A DNA stretch of 64,000 bases from Paenibacillus koleovorans NBRC 103111 (lineage in GTDB: Bacteria > Bacillota > Bacilli > Paenibacillales > NBRC-103111), in contig NZ_BIMA01000019.1 of the NCBI RefSeq assembly GCF_004000845.1, forward strand, positions 18,863 to 82,862. Direction: 5' to 3'. Below the pieces are notes generated by a model. It saw only the letters and a list, made by a program, of their open reading frames with translations. It had not been told where the DNA came from and made no database searches. Each line of letters begins with the position of its first letter. The stretch's first letter is position 1. This document shows positions 40,424-48,423 of this stretch, one piece after another. The position numbers and the translations under genes were made by a program.

Positions 40424-42829
40424 TTATTTTTTTGGCGTATACGTCACACTAAATTCAAAGGGTTCGCTGTACTTGCCGTATTTATTTTTGGAAGTAACTG
40501 TAAAAACATTAACTCCAGGTACGAGTGTTACTGTTCTTGTGATCCGTGAATACCCTTCCTGCCGTCCGTTCACGTAAATCGCAGGACTGCTGTCGCCGCT
40601 ATCGACCGCTTTCGCGGTATAGGTGAAGCTAGCCGTATTTACGGTCTCCGGCCAATCCACCGTAACAATGGGAGCCGGGATCTGATAAGTGACGGTGTAA
40701 TTTTGAATCGGAGAGTACTTCCCTTCAATATTTTTCGCCTTCACTTCGATGATGTTCACGCCCTCAGTCAGCGTAACGGTCGTTTGAGCGCTTCTGCTGC
40801 CAATATCCTTTCCATTTACATAGATGCGGGGATATTGGTCGTTCTCATCAATCGCTTGTGCGGTGACAGCGATAGAGTTGACACTGGTGACCTCGGGAAT
40901 CGGAGTTACTGTTAGGATAGGAGCCGAGGGGGTATAGTAGATCGTTTTGATTTCCTGTGTGACTTTTCCTTTGCTATTCTTGGCTTGAATTTTAAAAGTA
41001 TTGACTCCCTCCGACAGCGTTACGGAAGTTGTAAAGCTTTCTGTCCCCATGTATCGGTCATTCAAGTACAGGCTTGCGCGGGAGTCATATAGGTCCGTAG
41101 CGCTGGCTTTAATCGTAATCGTTTTCTTGGTTGAAGTAGCCGGCATTTCATCTATTTTCAGACTTGGCGGCACAATCAAATAAGTTATTTTCTTGGTTTC
41201 TATTGTTGTTTTACCTAATGAATTTTGAGTAGAGAACACGAATACGTTCTCTCCCTCGATTAGGTTTAATGTTCCTGTGTATGTGTCTCGACCCTTGAGG
41301 GACCCGTCTACATAGATCGGCAAATCCTTGCCGTACAAGTCTTCCACCTTTGCTTTGTATTCCACCCTGTCTCGAATAAAGACCTCGGGAACCTCAAGCG
41401 TCAAAACAGGCGGCTTAATTATGTATTCGACCTTTTTCAACACTTCCATCGATTTCCCCAGACGATTGACAGCGCGAAAAAGCAGCTCGTTCATGCCCTC
41501 TCTTAGTTGGATCTTCTGTTGGAAGCTCCCACCGTTTACCAACGTCGAGCCATTTAATGTAACCCTGGTCTGCGTATCATTTAGATCCGATACGGAACCT
41601 TTAACCGTCAAATCCTTAAAGTTGACTGTCTCTGTAATTGGATCAACCTTTAATTCCGGCATAGGAACATTGAATGTAATGCGCTTCTGAACGGCCGTCT
41701 CTTTGGCAAACGCATTCGAGGCGGTTACTTGAATAGAGTTCGCACCCTCTTGGAGCGGATACGTATAGGACCAGTCTCCATTGCTGGCTACGTTAATTTT
41801 CTGGCTGTTCACCTGTACGGTCGGCATGCTATCGTTAATGTCCTTGACCTTGCCGCTAATGACCACCGATTGATGGTTCGTCACATCCGGAGCACTTACC
41901 GTCAATTCAGGTTTTGCATAGGCGAAGCCCACCGAATGGCTAATTGATTTATAACGGCCGTTCGGTTTCACCGCCTTGACTTCAAATATATACTCACCTT
42001 CCCCGTTCCACAGCCCTGTCTTAAATTCGTAGGTTCCGCTGTAATTGGGGACCTCGATGTCATTCACATAAAGCTTGACTTCTTTACTTGCCTTGCCGTA
42101 TAGAGTAATATTCGGCGATTCCACCTTCTCCGGAATGGTCACCACTAACTCGATTTCCTTCATCACGGGGACCATCTTGGAGCCCAGAAGCCGAGAAAGC
42201 AGGGTCGCCGCGGAAGCCCGGTTCAAGCCAACCTTAGGCTTGAACGTGCCATCCGGATAGCCAGAAAGAAGATTGTTTTGAATGGCTGCTGCTATGTAAG
42301 ACTCATTGCCTAGAGATATGTCGCCAGCATCGACAAACTTTTCCCGAATTAAGGCTTGCGGATTCGAGATGGAGGCCGGGTTAATTTCCATTCCTCTGAC
42401 CAGCGCGATGGCCACATCTTCTCGGGTTATGACCGAACTAGGTTCGAAGAAAGGCTTGCCGATTCCTAGATCGTACCCGTTCAAATATTCTTTGACCGCT
42501 TCGACGTAGTACATGGACCATCGGTCCCACTGTACGTCGGAGAACGTATGATCGACTACCGTGGGTAGATCCAAGTCCAACCCCAACGTCAACAGCTTGG
42601 CGAATTGCTCTCGCGTAAGCTCATTGTCAGGCTGGAACGTTCCATCCTGGTACCCGTCCACCACCCCACGCTTGACCATGTCCTGTACCGCGCTGTATGA
42701 CCAATGATCCGACGGAACGTCCAAGAACGTTTTGGGAGTTGGATCCTTGGCCCTGACAGATTCAGGAACCCCAGTGAGAAGTGATAGCAACAACCAACCC
42801 AGTATGTAAAGTTTATACTTTACGCTCAT
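40424..42829 (-). CDS. SLH-domain surface protein with tandem Ig-like repeats
   Basis: About 801 residues. Signal peptide (KYKLYILGWLLLSLLTGVPESVRA). Three SLH domains at about 30-205 (FLDVPSDHWSYSAVQDMVKRGVVDGYQDGTFQPDNELTREQ and two more) anchor it to secondary wall polymer. Then come about seven repeats of roughly 80 residues, each with a VNG/LNG-x-strand and an EGVN-x-(I/F)-x-(V/I) strand (LTEGVNIIEVKAKN), an Ig-like beta sandwich also seen in secreted carbohydrate-active proteins. ATG 42829 follows GGAGGAAAC. It is 46 nt after the GAP1-like gene and may belong to its transcript. Confidence 0.87.
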   Translation of the reverse strand: MSVKYKLYILGWLLLSLLTGVPESVRAKDPTPKTFLDVPSDHWSYSAVQDMVKRGVVDGYQDGTFQPDNELTREQFAKLLTLGLDLDLPTVVDHTFSDVQWDRWSMYYVEAVKEYLNGYDLGIGKPFFEPSSVITREDVAIALVRGMEINPASISNPQALIREKFVDAGDISLGNESYIAAAIQNNLLSGYPDGTFKPKVGLNRASAATLLSRLLGSKMVPVMKEIELVVTIPEKVESPNITLYGKASKEVKLYVNDIEVPNYSGTYEFKTGLWNGEGEYIFEVKAVKPNGRYKSISHSVGFAYAKPELTVSAPDVTNHQSVVISGKVKDINDSMPTVQVNSQKINVASNGDWSYTYPLQEGANSIQVTASNAFAKETAVQKRITFNVPMPELKVDPITETVNFKDLTVKGSVSDLNDTQTRVTLNGSTLVNGGSFQQKIQLREGMNELLFRAVNRLGKSMEVLKKVEYIIKPPVLTLEVPEVFIRDRVEYKAKVEDLYGKDLPIYVDGSLKGRDTYTGTLNLIEGENVFVFSTQNSLGKTTIETKKITYLIVPPSLKIDEMPATSTKKTITIKASATDLYDSRASLYLNDRYMGTESFTTSVTLSEGVNTFKIQAKNSKGKVTQEIKTIYYTPSAPILTVTPIPEVTSVNSIAVTAQAIDENDQYPRIYVNGKDIGSRSAQTTVTLTEGVNIIEVKAKNIEGKYSPIQNYTVTYQIPAPIVTVDWPETVNTASFTYTAKAVDSGDSSPAIYVNGRQEGYSRITRTVTLVPGVNVFTVTSKNKYGKYSEPFEFSVTYTPKK

Positions 42830-42875
42830 GGTCGTTTCCTCCAATCATACTCTACTTGCTCAGTACAGTTCTTCA

Positions 42876-45212
42876 TTACTCACTTTTAATAGTTGAAGAC
42901 GGACTCCTTGTTTCAACTTTTGAGTTACCCTTCGAGTCACTAAAGAGCAAAAGGATAATTACAACGCTCACCCCAATGAGCCCCAAAGCTAAAATACTGA
43001 AGGCAATCCATTTAAGTTGTTTCTTGTTCCAGATAAAGTACTTACTTCTCTTTGGCCTATAAATCTCTTTATACTCATCAACCTCTAGAACAGCTCTTAG
43101 TTGTTTCTTAAAATCCTTTGTCCTCATTAACTTTGGTTGCTTGTCTAATAAATATTTTTTTAATACTGGGATGTACGTTGCAGAATTCATAAACTTTCTA
43201 TTGTTCACAGACCACAAAATAAAGTTGATTAACAAGTCCTTGCTTCCATGCACACTAACGTAGTCAAGAAGTTTATAATAGTCATATTCATTAACTGAGT
43301 CTGGAAAATAATAAACGTATGTAAGTCTATGAAACTTGGATTCGTCCAAAGTGTTCTGAAATAGTCTATGTAGTATATATTTCGCTTGTTGGGGGGTATT
43401 CAGTTTTTCCCATGCATCCAATATGTCAGAATCTTTTTCACTAAACAAAACCTTATATACCGCTCTAAACAAGCTCAACTTTTGCCCAAGGTCTTGCTCC
43501 TGGTCCCCCTGAAATCTATTTACTAAGAATCCTATCTCTTCCCATTTTTCCAATTCCATAGCATATGGATCTAACCGAATTAACAATTCTCCACATATCG
43601 CTTGTGAGTATTCGACGACTTTGTCATCATCTATCTTTGAGAAATACTTATCAATTAAGTTCAACACGGATTTAGCGGCAATAATTGGATTTTTTTCTCT
43701 TTCGACCACTTTCTTTGCGATTTGAATAATTATTTCCTGAAACCACTCCCTGTTGAGAAACTCTTCGTTTAGCCGGGACCAAAAACCGATTATTTCTCCG
43801 AATTCTTTTACTGTTCCAGCTTTTTGAATCTCAGCGATAACATATGCTTCCAGTACCCCGGGCGAATATTCTATCATCTTGGTAATAACTGAAGTAAATT
43901 TTTCATCTAGTCTTGGGATTGACTTCAACACCCAGAAAGAGTCGGAGGCATTGCGGTGACGATCGCTTATCTTGCAGATACACAAAGCTACTGCAGTGGA
44001 CAAAAAGTCATTCAAAGCCTCACTTTTACCGAAGTTATGGAGCAAGCTTTGAACGTAATCCGAATCCGGAATAAAGTCAGGGCTTCTCATCAAATCGTCT
44101 GTTAACAAGGCTTTCAGGAAATTTTCCAGCTCACCCTTGGCCTGAATCGTTTCCTTTGTTAAAAACTGTGAGAGGAGCGTCAGCGTTCCGGGTCTATTTT
44201 GTCGGTACCTTGACCTTTCCTGATCGATTAGATAGAGGCCGCAGAGTTGATAATAAGTTGCTACAGCCAGTCGTTTCTCTTCCGCCAACCCTGCCAATGC
44301 CATCTCGCAGAATTCGAAGAAGTCTGTGAGCTTTCCCGAGTCCTTGCGATTGTCCCAAACGAAGTCCAGATAGTTATGTTCATTACCCGGCAATTCGACA
44401 TTTCTGAATAAGTTCTCCCTAAAATCGAACAGCATGTCACGCTCCACACTACGCTCAGCCAGCGCGATGCTTCCCGGCTCTACGAACATCAGCTGGATAT
44501 TCTGTTTGCTCTCCGGCTCATTATGATACGTAATGACTCCTAGCTGTCTTCTCACCGCATAGGGCAGCAAGCTGAATATAATGGCCGATAGCTTCTTTGC
44601 CCATTCCGAGCAGTCGCTGATGTCCACTTTCAGCGCAACATACACTTTCCGTTTGGCACCCGATTTGCCGCCCCCACCAATCGCTAACATAACCGCATAC
44701 AAGAGCTGCAGGAACCTCGTTCGTTCGATGCCAAGCAAACGTAGCATCTCATCCGGGTCCAGCATCAAATGGTCATACTCAAGCTGCTCAAGCTCGGTTA
44801 GATCCTTTCCATTTCCGTCCCCAATTTCGTATTTATTCTTGAAGCTTCGGATTCCAAAGATACGGTCTGGCTCCAGATATAACTTCTCTTTCCGGTTTTC
44901 CGGGATGATAAACTGATGGACAAAAATCGTGCTGCGGGAACCCGTAAAATCAGAGCTTACATAGATGCTGCGACCGATTACAAGCTCCCCGTTCGACGAC
45001 GGCAATACCGTCAAGGAATCCGGGAACTTGGAGTCATCCTCCTCCCTGTGCTCCAGTAGCTTGCGAGGAGCTCGATATACACAGTAGGACTGCAGCACCG
45101 ACTCCACGAATCTCTTCTCTAGGGAAGGCGACATCGCGATCGTATCATGGCCTTCGTTGGATCGGAAAACCCCTTCGCGGCAACGAGTAAAAATATGCTG
45201 ACGTATGCTCAT
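42876..45212 (-). CDS. GAP1-like GTPase-associated protein with C-terminal TM anchor
   Basis: A 778-residue protein. The N-terminus (HIFTRCREGVFRSNEGHDTIAMSPSLEKRFVESVLQSYCVYRAP) resembles the GTPase-associated protein 1 N-terminal domain. The large middle region is helical, with NHxx-like and zinc-free sequence. Near the end a single TM helix (KWIAFSILALGLIGVSVVIILLLF, about 738-760) leaves a short polar tail. ATGA overlap with the zinc-ribbon GTPase gene, as expected of a partner. Known only from comparative genomics of NTP-dependent conflict systems, where it pairs with GTPases. The biochemical role is unknown; the assignment rests on N-terminal pattern and context. Confidence 0.65.
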   Translation of the reverse strand: MSIRQHIFTRCREGVFRSNEGHDTIAMSPSLEKRFVESVLQSYCVYRAPRKLLEHREEDDSKFPDSLTVLPSSNGELVIGRSIYVSSDFTGSRSTIFVHQFIIPENRKEKLYLEPDRIFGIRSFKNKYEIGDGNGKDLTELEQLEYDHLMLDPDEMLRLLGIERTRFLQLLYAVMLAIGGGGKSGAKRKVYVALKVDISDCSEWAKKLSAIIFSLLPYAVRRQLGVITYHNEPESKQNIQLMFVEPGSIALAERSVERDMLFDFRENLFRNVELPGNEHNYLDFVWDNRKDSGKLTDFFEFCEMALAGLAEEKRLAVATYYQLCGLYLIDQERSRYRQNRPGTLTLLSQFLTKETIQAKGELENFLKALLTDDLMRSPDFIPDSDYVQSLLHNFGKSEALNDFLSTAVALCICKISDRHRNASDSFWVLKSIPRLDEKFTSVITKMIEYSPGVLEAYVIAEIQKAGTVKEFGEIIGFWSRLNEEFLNREWFQEIIIQIAKKVVEREKNPIIAAKSVLNLIDKYFSKIDDDKVVEYSQAICGELLIRLDPYAMELEKWEEIGFLVNRFQGDQEQDLGQKLSLFRAVYKVLFSEKDSDILDAWEKLNTPQQAKYILHRLFQNTLDESKFHRLTYVYYFPDSVNEYDYYKLLDYVSVHGSKDLLINFILWSVNNRKFMNSATYIPVLKKYLLDKQPKLMRTKDFKKQLRAVLEVDEYKEIYRPKRSKYFIWNKKQLKWIAFSILALGLIGVSVVIILLLFSDSKGNSKVETRSPSSTIKSE

Positions 45213-46462
45213 GAGACGCCCCCCCGATCAATGTAACCCAGCTTGTGCAGCAGCCAGACGAACGGCTCATCGACACGAATCGGCGTCACCACACTCTTTA
45301 GCTTACTTTTGTCCGGGTTAGAGCCTAATGCAGATACCGCAAAGAAGGCCTTGTTCGAGAAGTACGCATCTACTGCATTTTTGAACGGCCCATCTACCTT
45401 AGCTAGGAACCTGGAAATTTCACCGTTGATGTTCTCAAATTCGTTCACGTCCAAATAACCCTTATGCGCTATGGTGCGGAAAACATTGCTGTTAGACTGA
45501 ATATAGTCGCTATTATCCTCTTTTAGAAACTGAAGCATGTCGCTCTTCGTAAGCACGACAGCCGTAGGGATATCCGTTTTCCCACCGGGCTCGTGGGCAA
45601 TGAAATTCTCATACAGACTCGAGATGACATCTTTGGGCTCGTCATATCGCCCAGCGAACTCTCCCTTGTCCTCTCCCAGATTCAGCCGGATTTTCTCCCG
45701 GATCGTCTTGATCTGAAGCGGGTCGACTAGGAACAGAATAGCTGTCGAGTTTCTAATATGCGCTGCCTGGAGGCTTAAGTACTCCCGATTGGTCATTCCC
45801 TCACCGGCTGCATCGAAGAACACCAGCATCAACGGCTCTTTACTCTCATCCTTGAATTTAAACTCGAACATATACGGTTCCATCTTTTCGACCGAGTTAG
45901 TGGCTTCAATCATGGTACCTCGGTCGAATATCGGTTCAAGAAAGCGCTGCTTGAATCGTGCGCCGTTCATAATTGCCAAACAGGAAGCATCGAAATTAGC
46001 TGCGGTTGTGTTCTCCAATGTGTGAATCAGTGAGGCTATGAAGACCGATTTTCCCACCTGGGAAGCCCCTACAATGGAGATGATGTTGCTTGGGACCTTT
46101 CCCGCCGAGACCGGTAATTCATTGTGACAGTCGGGGCATAATCGGAGATAGGTGGTTTCCCCGCCATTATCAACCAAGCCAACCAACACGTTCTCCGAAT
46201 ATTTTCGATTCTCGTCCGGAATCGTATTGGGATCGATCACCACCGGTCTATAAACCTCATCCATTTTGTATCGTTTCCGCCAATTACTGAGCTTCGTGTC
46301 GACCACTTCGCTGAACATATCGTCGTCCGTATGCGTAGCCCGGAACACAACATCCTCCGGCTCGAACTTTTGGAAGCAGTAAGGACATACAATACTGTAA
46401 AAGGGCGGCTTCTTCTTAGGTTCCGGCTTCGGCCTTAGAAGCTTCTTAATCAGACCTAGCAT
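45209..46462 (-). CDS. Zinc-ribbon GTPase (double-GTPase 2-like)
   Basis: A 417-residue P-loop GTPase. Two CxxC pairs (C26/C29 in CPYC; C109/C112 in CPDC) form a split zinc ribbon before the GTPase domain. Walker A GASQVGKS at 132-139, a D-x-x-G element DAAG at 217-220, TKSD guanine-specificity motif at 305-308, SALG near the end. It resembles the DO-GTPase2 family that occurs next to GAP1-like and vWA genes. GAGGAG precedes ATG; overlaps the GAP1-like gene by 4 nt and follows the small gene by 9 nt. Likely the regulatory NTPase of the cluster. Confidence 0.75.
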   Translation of the reverse strand: MLGLIKKLLRPKPEPKKKPPFYSIVCPYCFQKFEPEDVVFRATHTDDDMFSEVVDTKLSNWRKRYKMDEVYRPVVIDPNTIPDENRKYSENVLVGLVDNGGETTYLRLCPDCHNELPVSAGKVPSNIISIVGASQVGKSVFIASLIHTLENTTAANFDASCLAIMNGARFKQRFLEPIFDRGTMIEATNSVEKMEPYMFEFKFKDESKEPLMLVFFDAAGEGMTNREYLSLQAAHIRNSTAILFLVDPLQIKTIREKIRLNLGEDKGEFAGRYDEPKDVISSLYENFIAHEPGGKTDIPTAVVLTKSDMLQFLKEDNSDYIQSNSNVFRTIAHKGYLDVNEFENINGEISRFLAKVDGPFKNAVDAYFSNKAFFAVSALGSNPDKSKLKSVVTPIRVDEPFVWLLHKLGYIDRGGVS

Positions 46463-46471
46463 TTTATCTCC

Positions 46472-47110
46472 TCACTTCTCTCGAATCAATTCAAAAGCGT
46501 CGCCATATTGCTTGCCGTCCGACAGAAAGACACGCACATACTCGTCTCGCCCCACCTCGAATTGCGGCAGCTTCTGGCGTCCTTGCTGGAATTCCCGTCC
46601 GAACATATACATCACTCCATCGTCCTTGCTGAGCGGCTCGCTGCCTGGTTTCTTCGCGTAGCAGAGCACTCCCTTCGGCACATTCACTTCACAGAACAGC
46701 TCGATATGGGCCGGCTTCAGCTTACCGAACCAGTGAAAACCGTATTGGATGGAATACCGGATTTGAGCACGGTCTCCCTTTATCTGTACGAGGTTGTCCT
46801 GATCCAGTTGAGCGATAAGCTTCAACCCGCCCTCCTCTTTGACACAGGGGAAGAGACGGTATAGCCTGGTTCCGATAAACTCCGACTTTTCCCGGAATCC
46901 CGCCGAGGCGCGATACTCCTCTCGCGTCACCAGCTTCATATGCTCCCTCAGCAACTCTTCGACTGCCAGTTCCTCTCCCGGCTTATATGGATACACGTAA
47001 ACATGCTGGATATCCCTCGGCCACTCCCAAGTGAGCAGGCACTCTCCTTGGTGACGTTGTCCTTTTGCATTCATAATTCTAGTGTGGGCCTGCGGTTCCA
47101 CTGCATCCAT
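46472..47110 (-). CDS. Unknown 212-residue protein of the tubulin/vWA cluster
   Basis: Starts at ATG 47110, which has GGGGAAGGAAC just upstream; the frame opens at GTG 47140 inside the preceding gene. Beta-rich soluble protein with EWPRDIQHVYVYPYKPG near the N-terminus and IRYSIQYGFHWFGKLKPAHIELFCEVNVPKGVLCYAKKPGSEP in the middle. No catalytic motif or TM helix. Not recognised. Its constant place between membrane vWA and GTPase genes suggests a structural or adaptor part. Confidence 0.7.
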   Translation of the reverse strand: MDAVEPQAHTRIMNAKGQRHQGECLLTWEWPRDIQHVYVYPYKPGEELAVEELLREHMKLVTREEYRASAGFREKSEFIGTRLYRLFPCVKEEGGLKLIAQLDQDNLVQIKGDRAQIRYSIQYGFHWFGKLKPAHIELFCEVNVPKGVLCYAKKPGSEPLSKDDGVMYMFGREFQQGRQKLPQFEVGRDEYVRVFLSDGKQYGDAFELIREK

Positions 47111-47136
47111 GTTCCTTCCCCTTCCTGTCTCACCTT

Positions 47137-48423
47137 TCACTTGAAATGATTATAGGTCTGATCGGATTTCTTCCCCTGACCGAACCGTTCAGCACTTCTA
47201 CCTTCCCGGGATCTGCTTGAGTCCCAGGTCGGGGCGGCCGAAGGTCGAGGTACAGGGACCACTACAGTCGACAATGTCATGACCACTGCGAGCAGGATGT
47301 CGGCTATGCCTCTGTACAAGGCAGGCTCTACAGTCACGCGCAACCCGATTTCTAGCACCAGGCCTGCCGCCAGTCCGACTACGGCACCGCCAATCATGAA
47401 TCGCTTGGCCAAATGCTTATTGTCGAAAATGATACCGAGCGACAGCCCCATCAAAAGGCCGATTATTGAAATAAACAGCGTTCGCATACTTGCATAGAAA
47501 GCACTCTCTACGTCGTACCCTGTCCTCTCACCTACAAGATGTCTTGCCTGATCATCGCTGTAGATCGCCATGAACACATCAACAAGTTGATCGGCATTCG
47601 CAACAGGATAGAATCGGCCCCCTGTCTTGTTGGCGATCTGCTTCAGGAGCTCCGTTCCCTCATTCCCATCCACCATCATCCCAACCGTGTGGACCTCGAT
47701 CTTCTCATCTCGGTAAGGGGCTAGAACGGTACCCATATCCATCTGGCTGAAGCCATCGGAAATGAGTATGACGGCACTTCGACGATCCGATTCTCGACGA
47801 TCCTTGAGATGCTCCCCGGTGAAGGTTAAAGCCTGTCCGATATCAGTCCCGCCATCAGGGTTGACAGGAGTCTTCAGAACGGCGGTGACCTTCCCCCGAA
47901 TTTCCTCGTCGCTCAATTGGACAAGCGGTTGGAGCAGTTGCGGAGCCTGATTGAAGAGCACGACCGATACCCGCTTGTCCGTATCCATCCGCCCTATCAA
48001 GCCTTGGGCAGCTTGCATGCTGCGACGATTCGGATCGGTAGTATTCATGCTTCCGGAAATATCGATGGCCAACGCATAGTCTCTGGCAGGGCCACGGTCT
48101 TGACCAAAGGAGAGGCCGTAGATGAACTGCAGGACGGCGCCGGCCACGAACAGCAAAATAAGAGAGGCTGGAATGGTCCACTTCAAGGCGTCTCGCAGAT
48201 AACGATGCCGCCACGACGCCCCGTTCAAATCGGGTGAGATGATTTCCGCCAATAAACAAAACGAAGCGGTTGCGAAGGCTAAAATGCCAAAATACACGCC
48301 CATAAGGAGCGTCTCATGCCAGCTTCCTTCATAGGCACGAAGCAGCCATTCACCGGCCACGAACCCTAGAAAGCCTCCCGCTAAGCTGCCTACTAGCAAA
48401 AATACATTCCACTCACGACGCAT
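47137..48423 (-). CDS. Multi-pass membrane protein with vWA domain
   Basis: A 428-residue protein: three N-terminal TM helices (about 7-24, 38-60, 82-104), a vWA domain with intact MIDAS (DISGS at 121-125; SDGFS; Thr in GGTDIG), three C-terminal TM helices (about 305-385) and a basic cytoplasmic tail. vWA domains bind ligands through a metal ion. TAATG junction with the upstream gene. With an odd number of helices before it, the vWA domain is probably on one defined side, most likely outside. Confidence 0.82.
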   Translation of the reverse strand: MRREWNVFLLVGSLAGGFLGFVAGEWLLRAYEGSWHETLLMGVYFGILAFATASFCLLAEIISPDLNGASWRHRYLRDALKWTIPASLILLFVAGAVLQFIYGLSFGQDRGPARDYALAIDISGSMNTTDPNRRSMQAAQGLIGRMDTDKRVSVVLFNQAPQLLQPLVQLSDEEIRGKVTAVLKTPVNPDGGTDIGQALTFTGEHLKDRRESDRRSAVILISDGFSQMDMGTVLAPYRDEKIEVHTVGMMVDGNEGTELLKQIANKTGGRFYPVANADQLVDVFMAIYSDDQARHLVGERTGYDVESAFYASMRTLFISIIGLLMGLSLGIIFDNKHLAKRFMIGGAVVGLAAGLVLEIGLRVTVEPALYRGIADILLAVVMTLSTVVVPVPRPSAAPTWDSSRSREGRSAERFGQGKKSDQTYNHFK

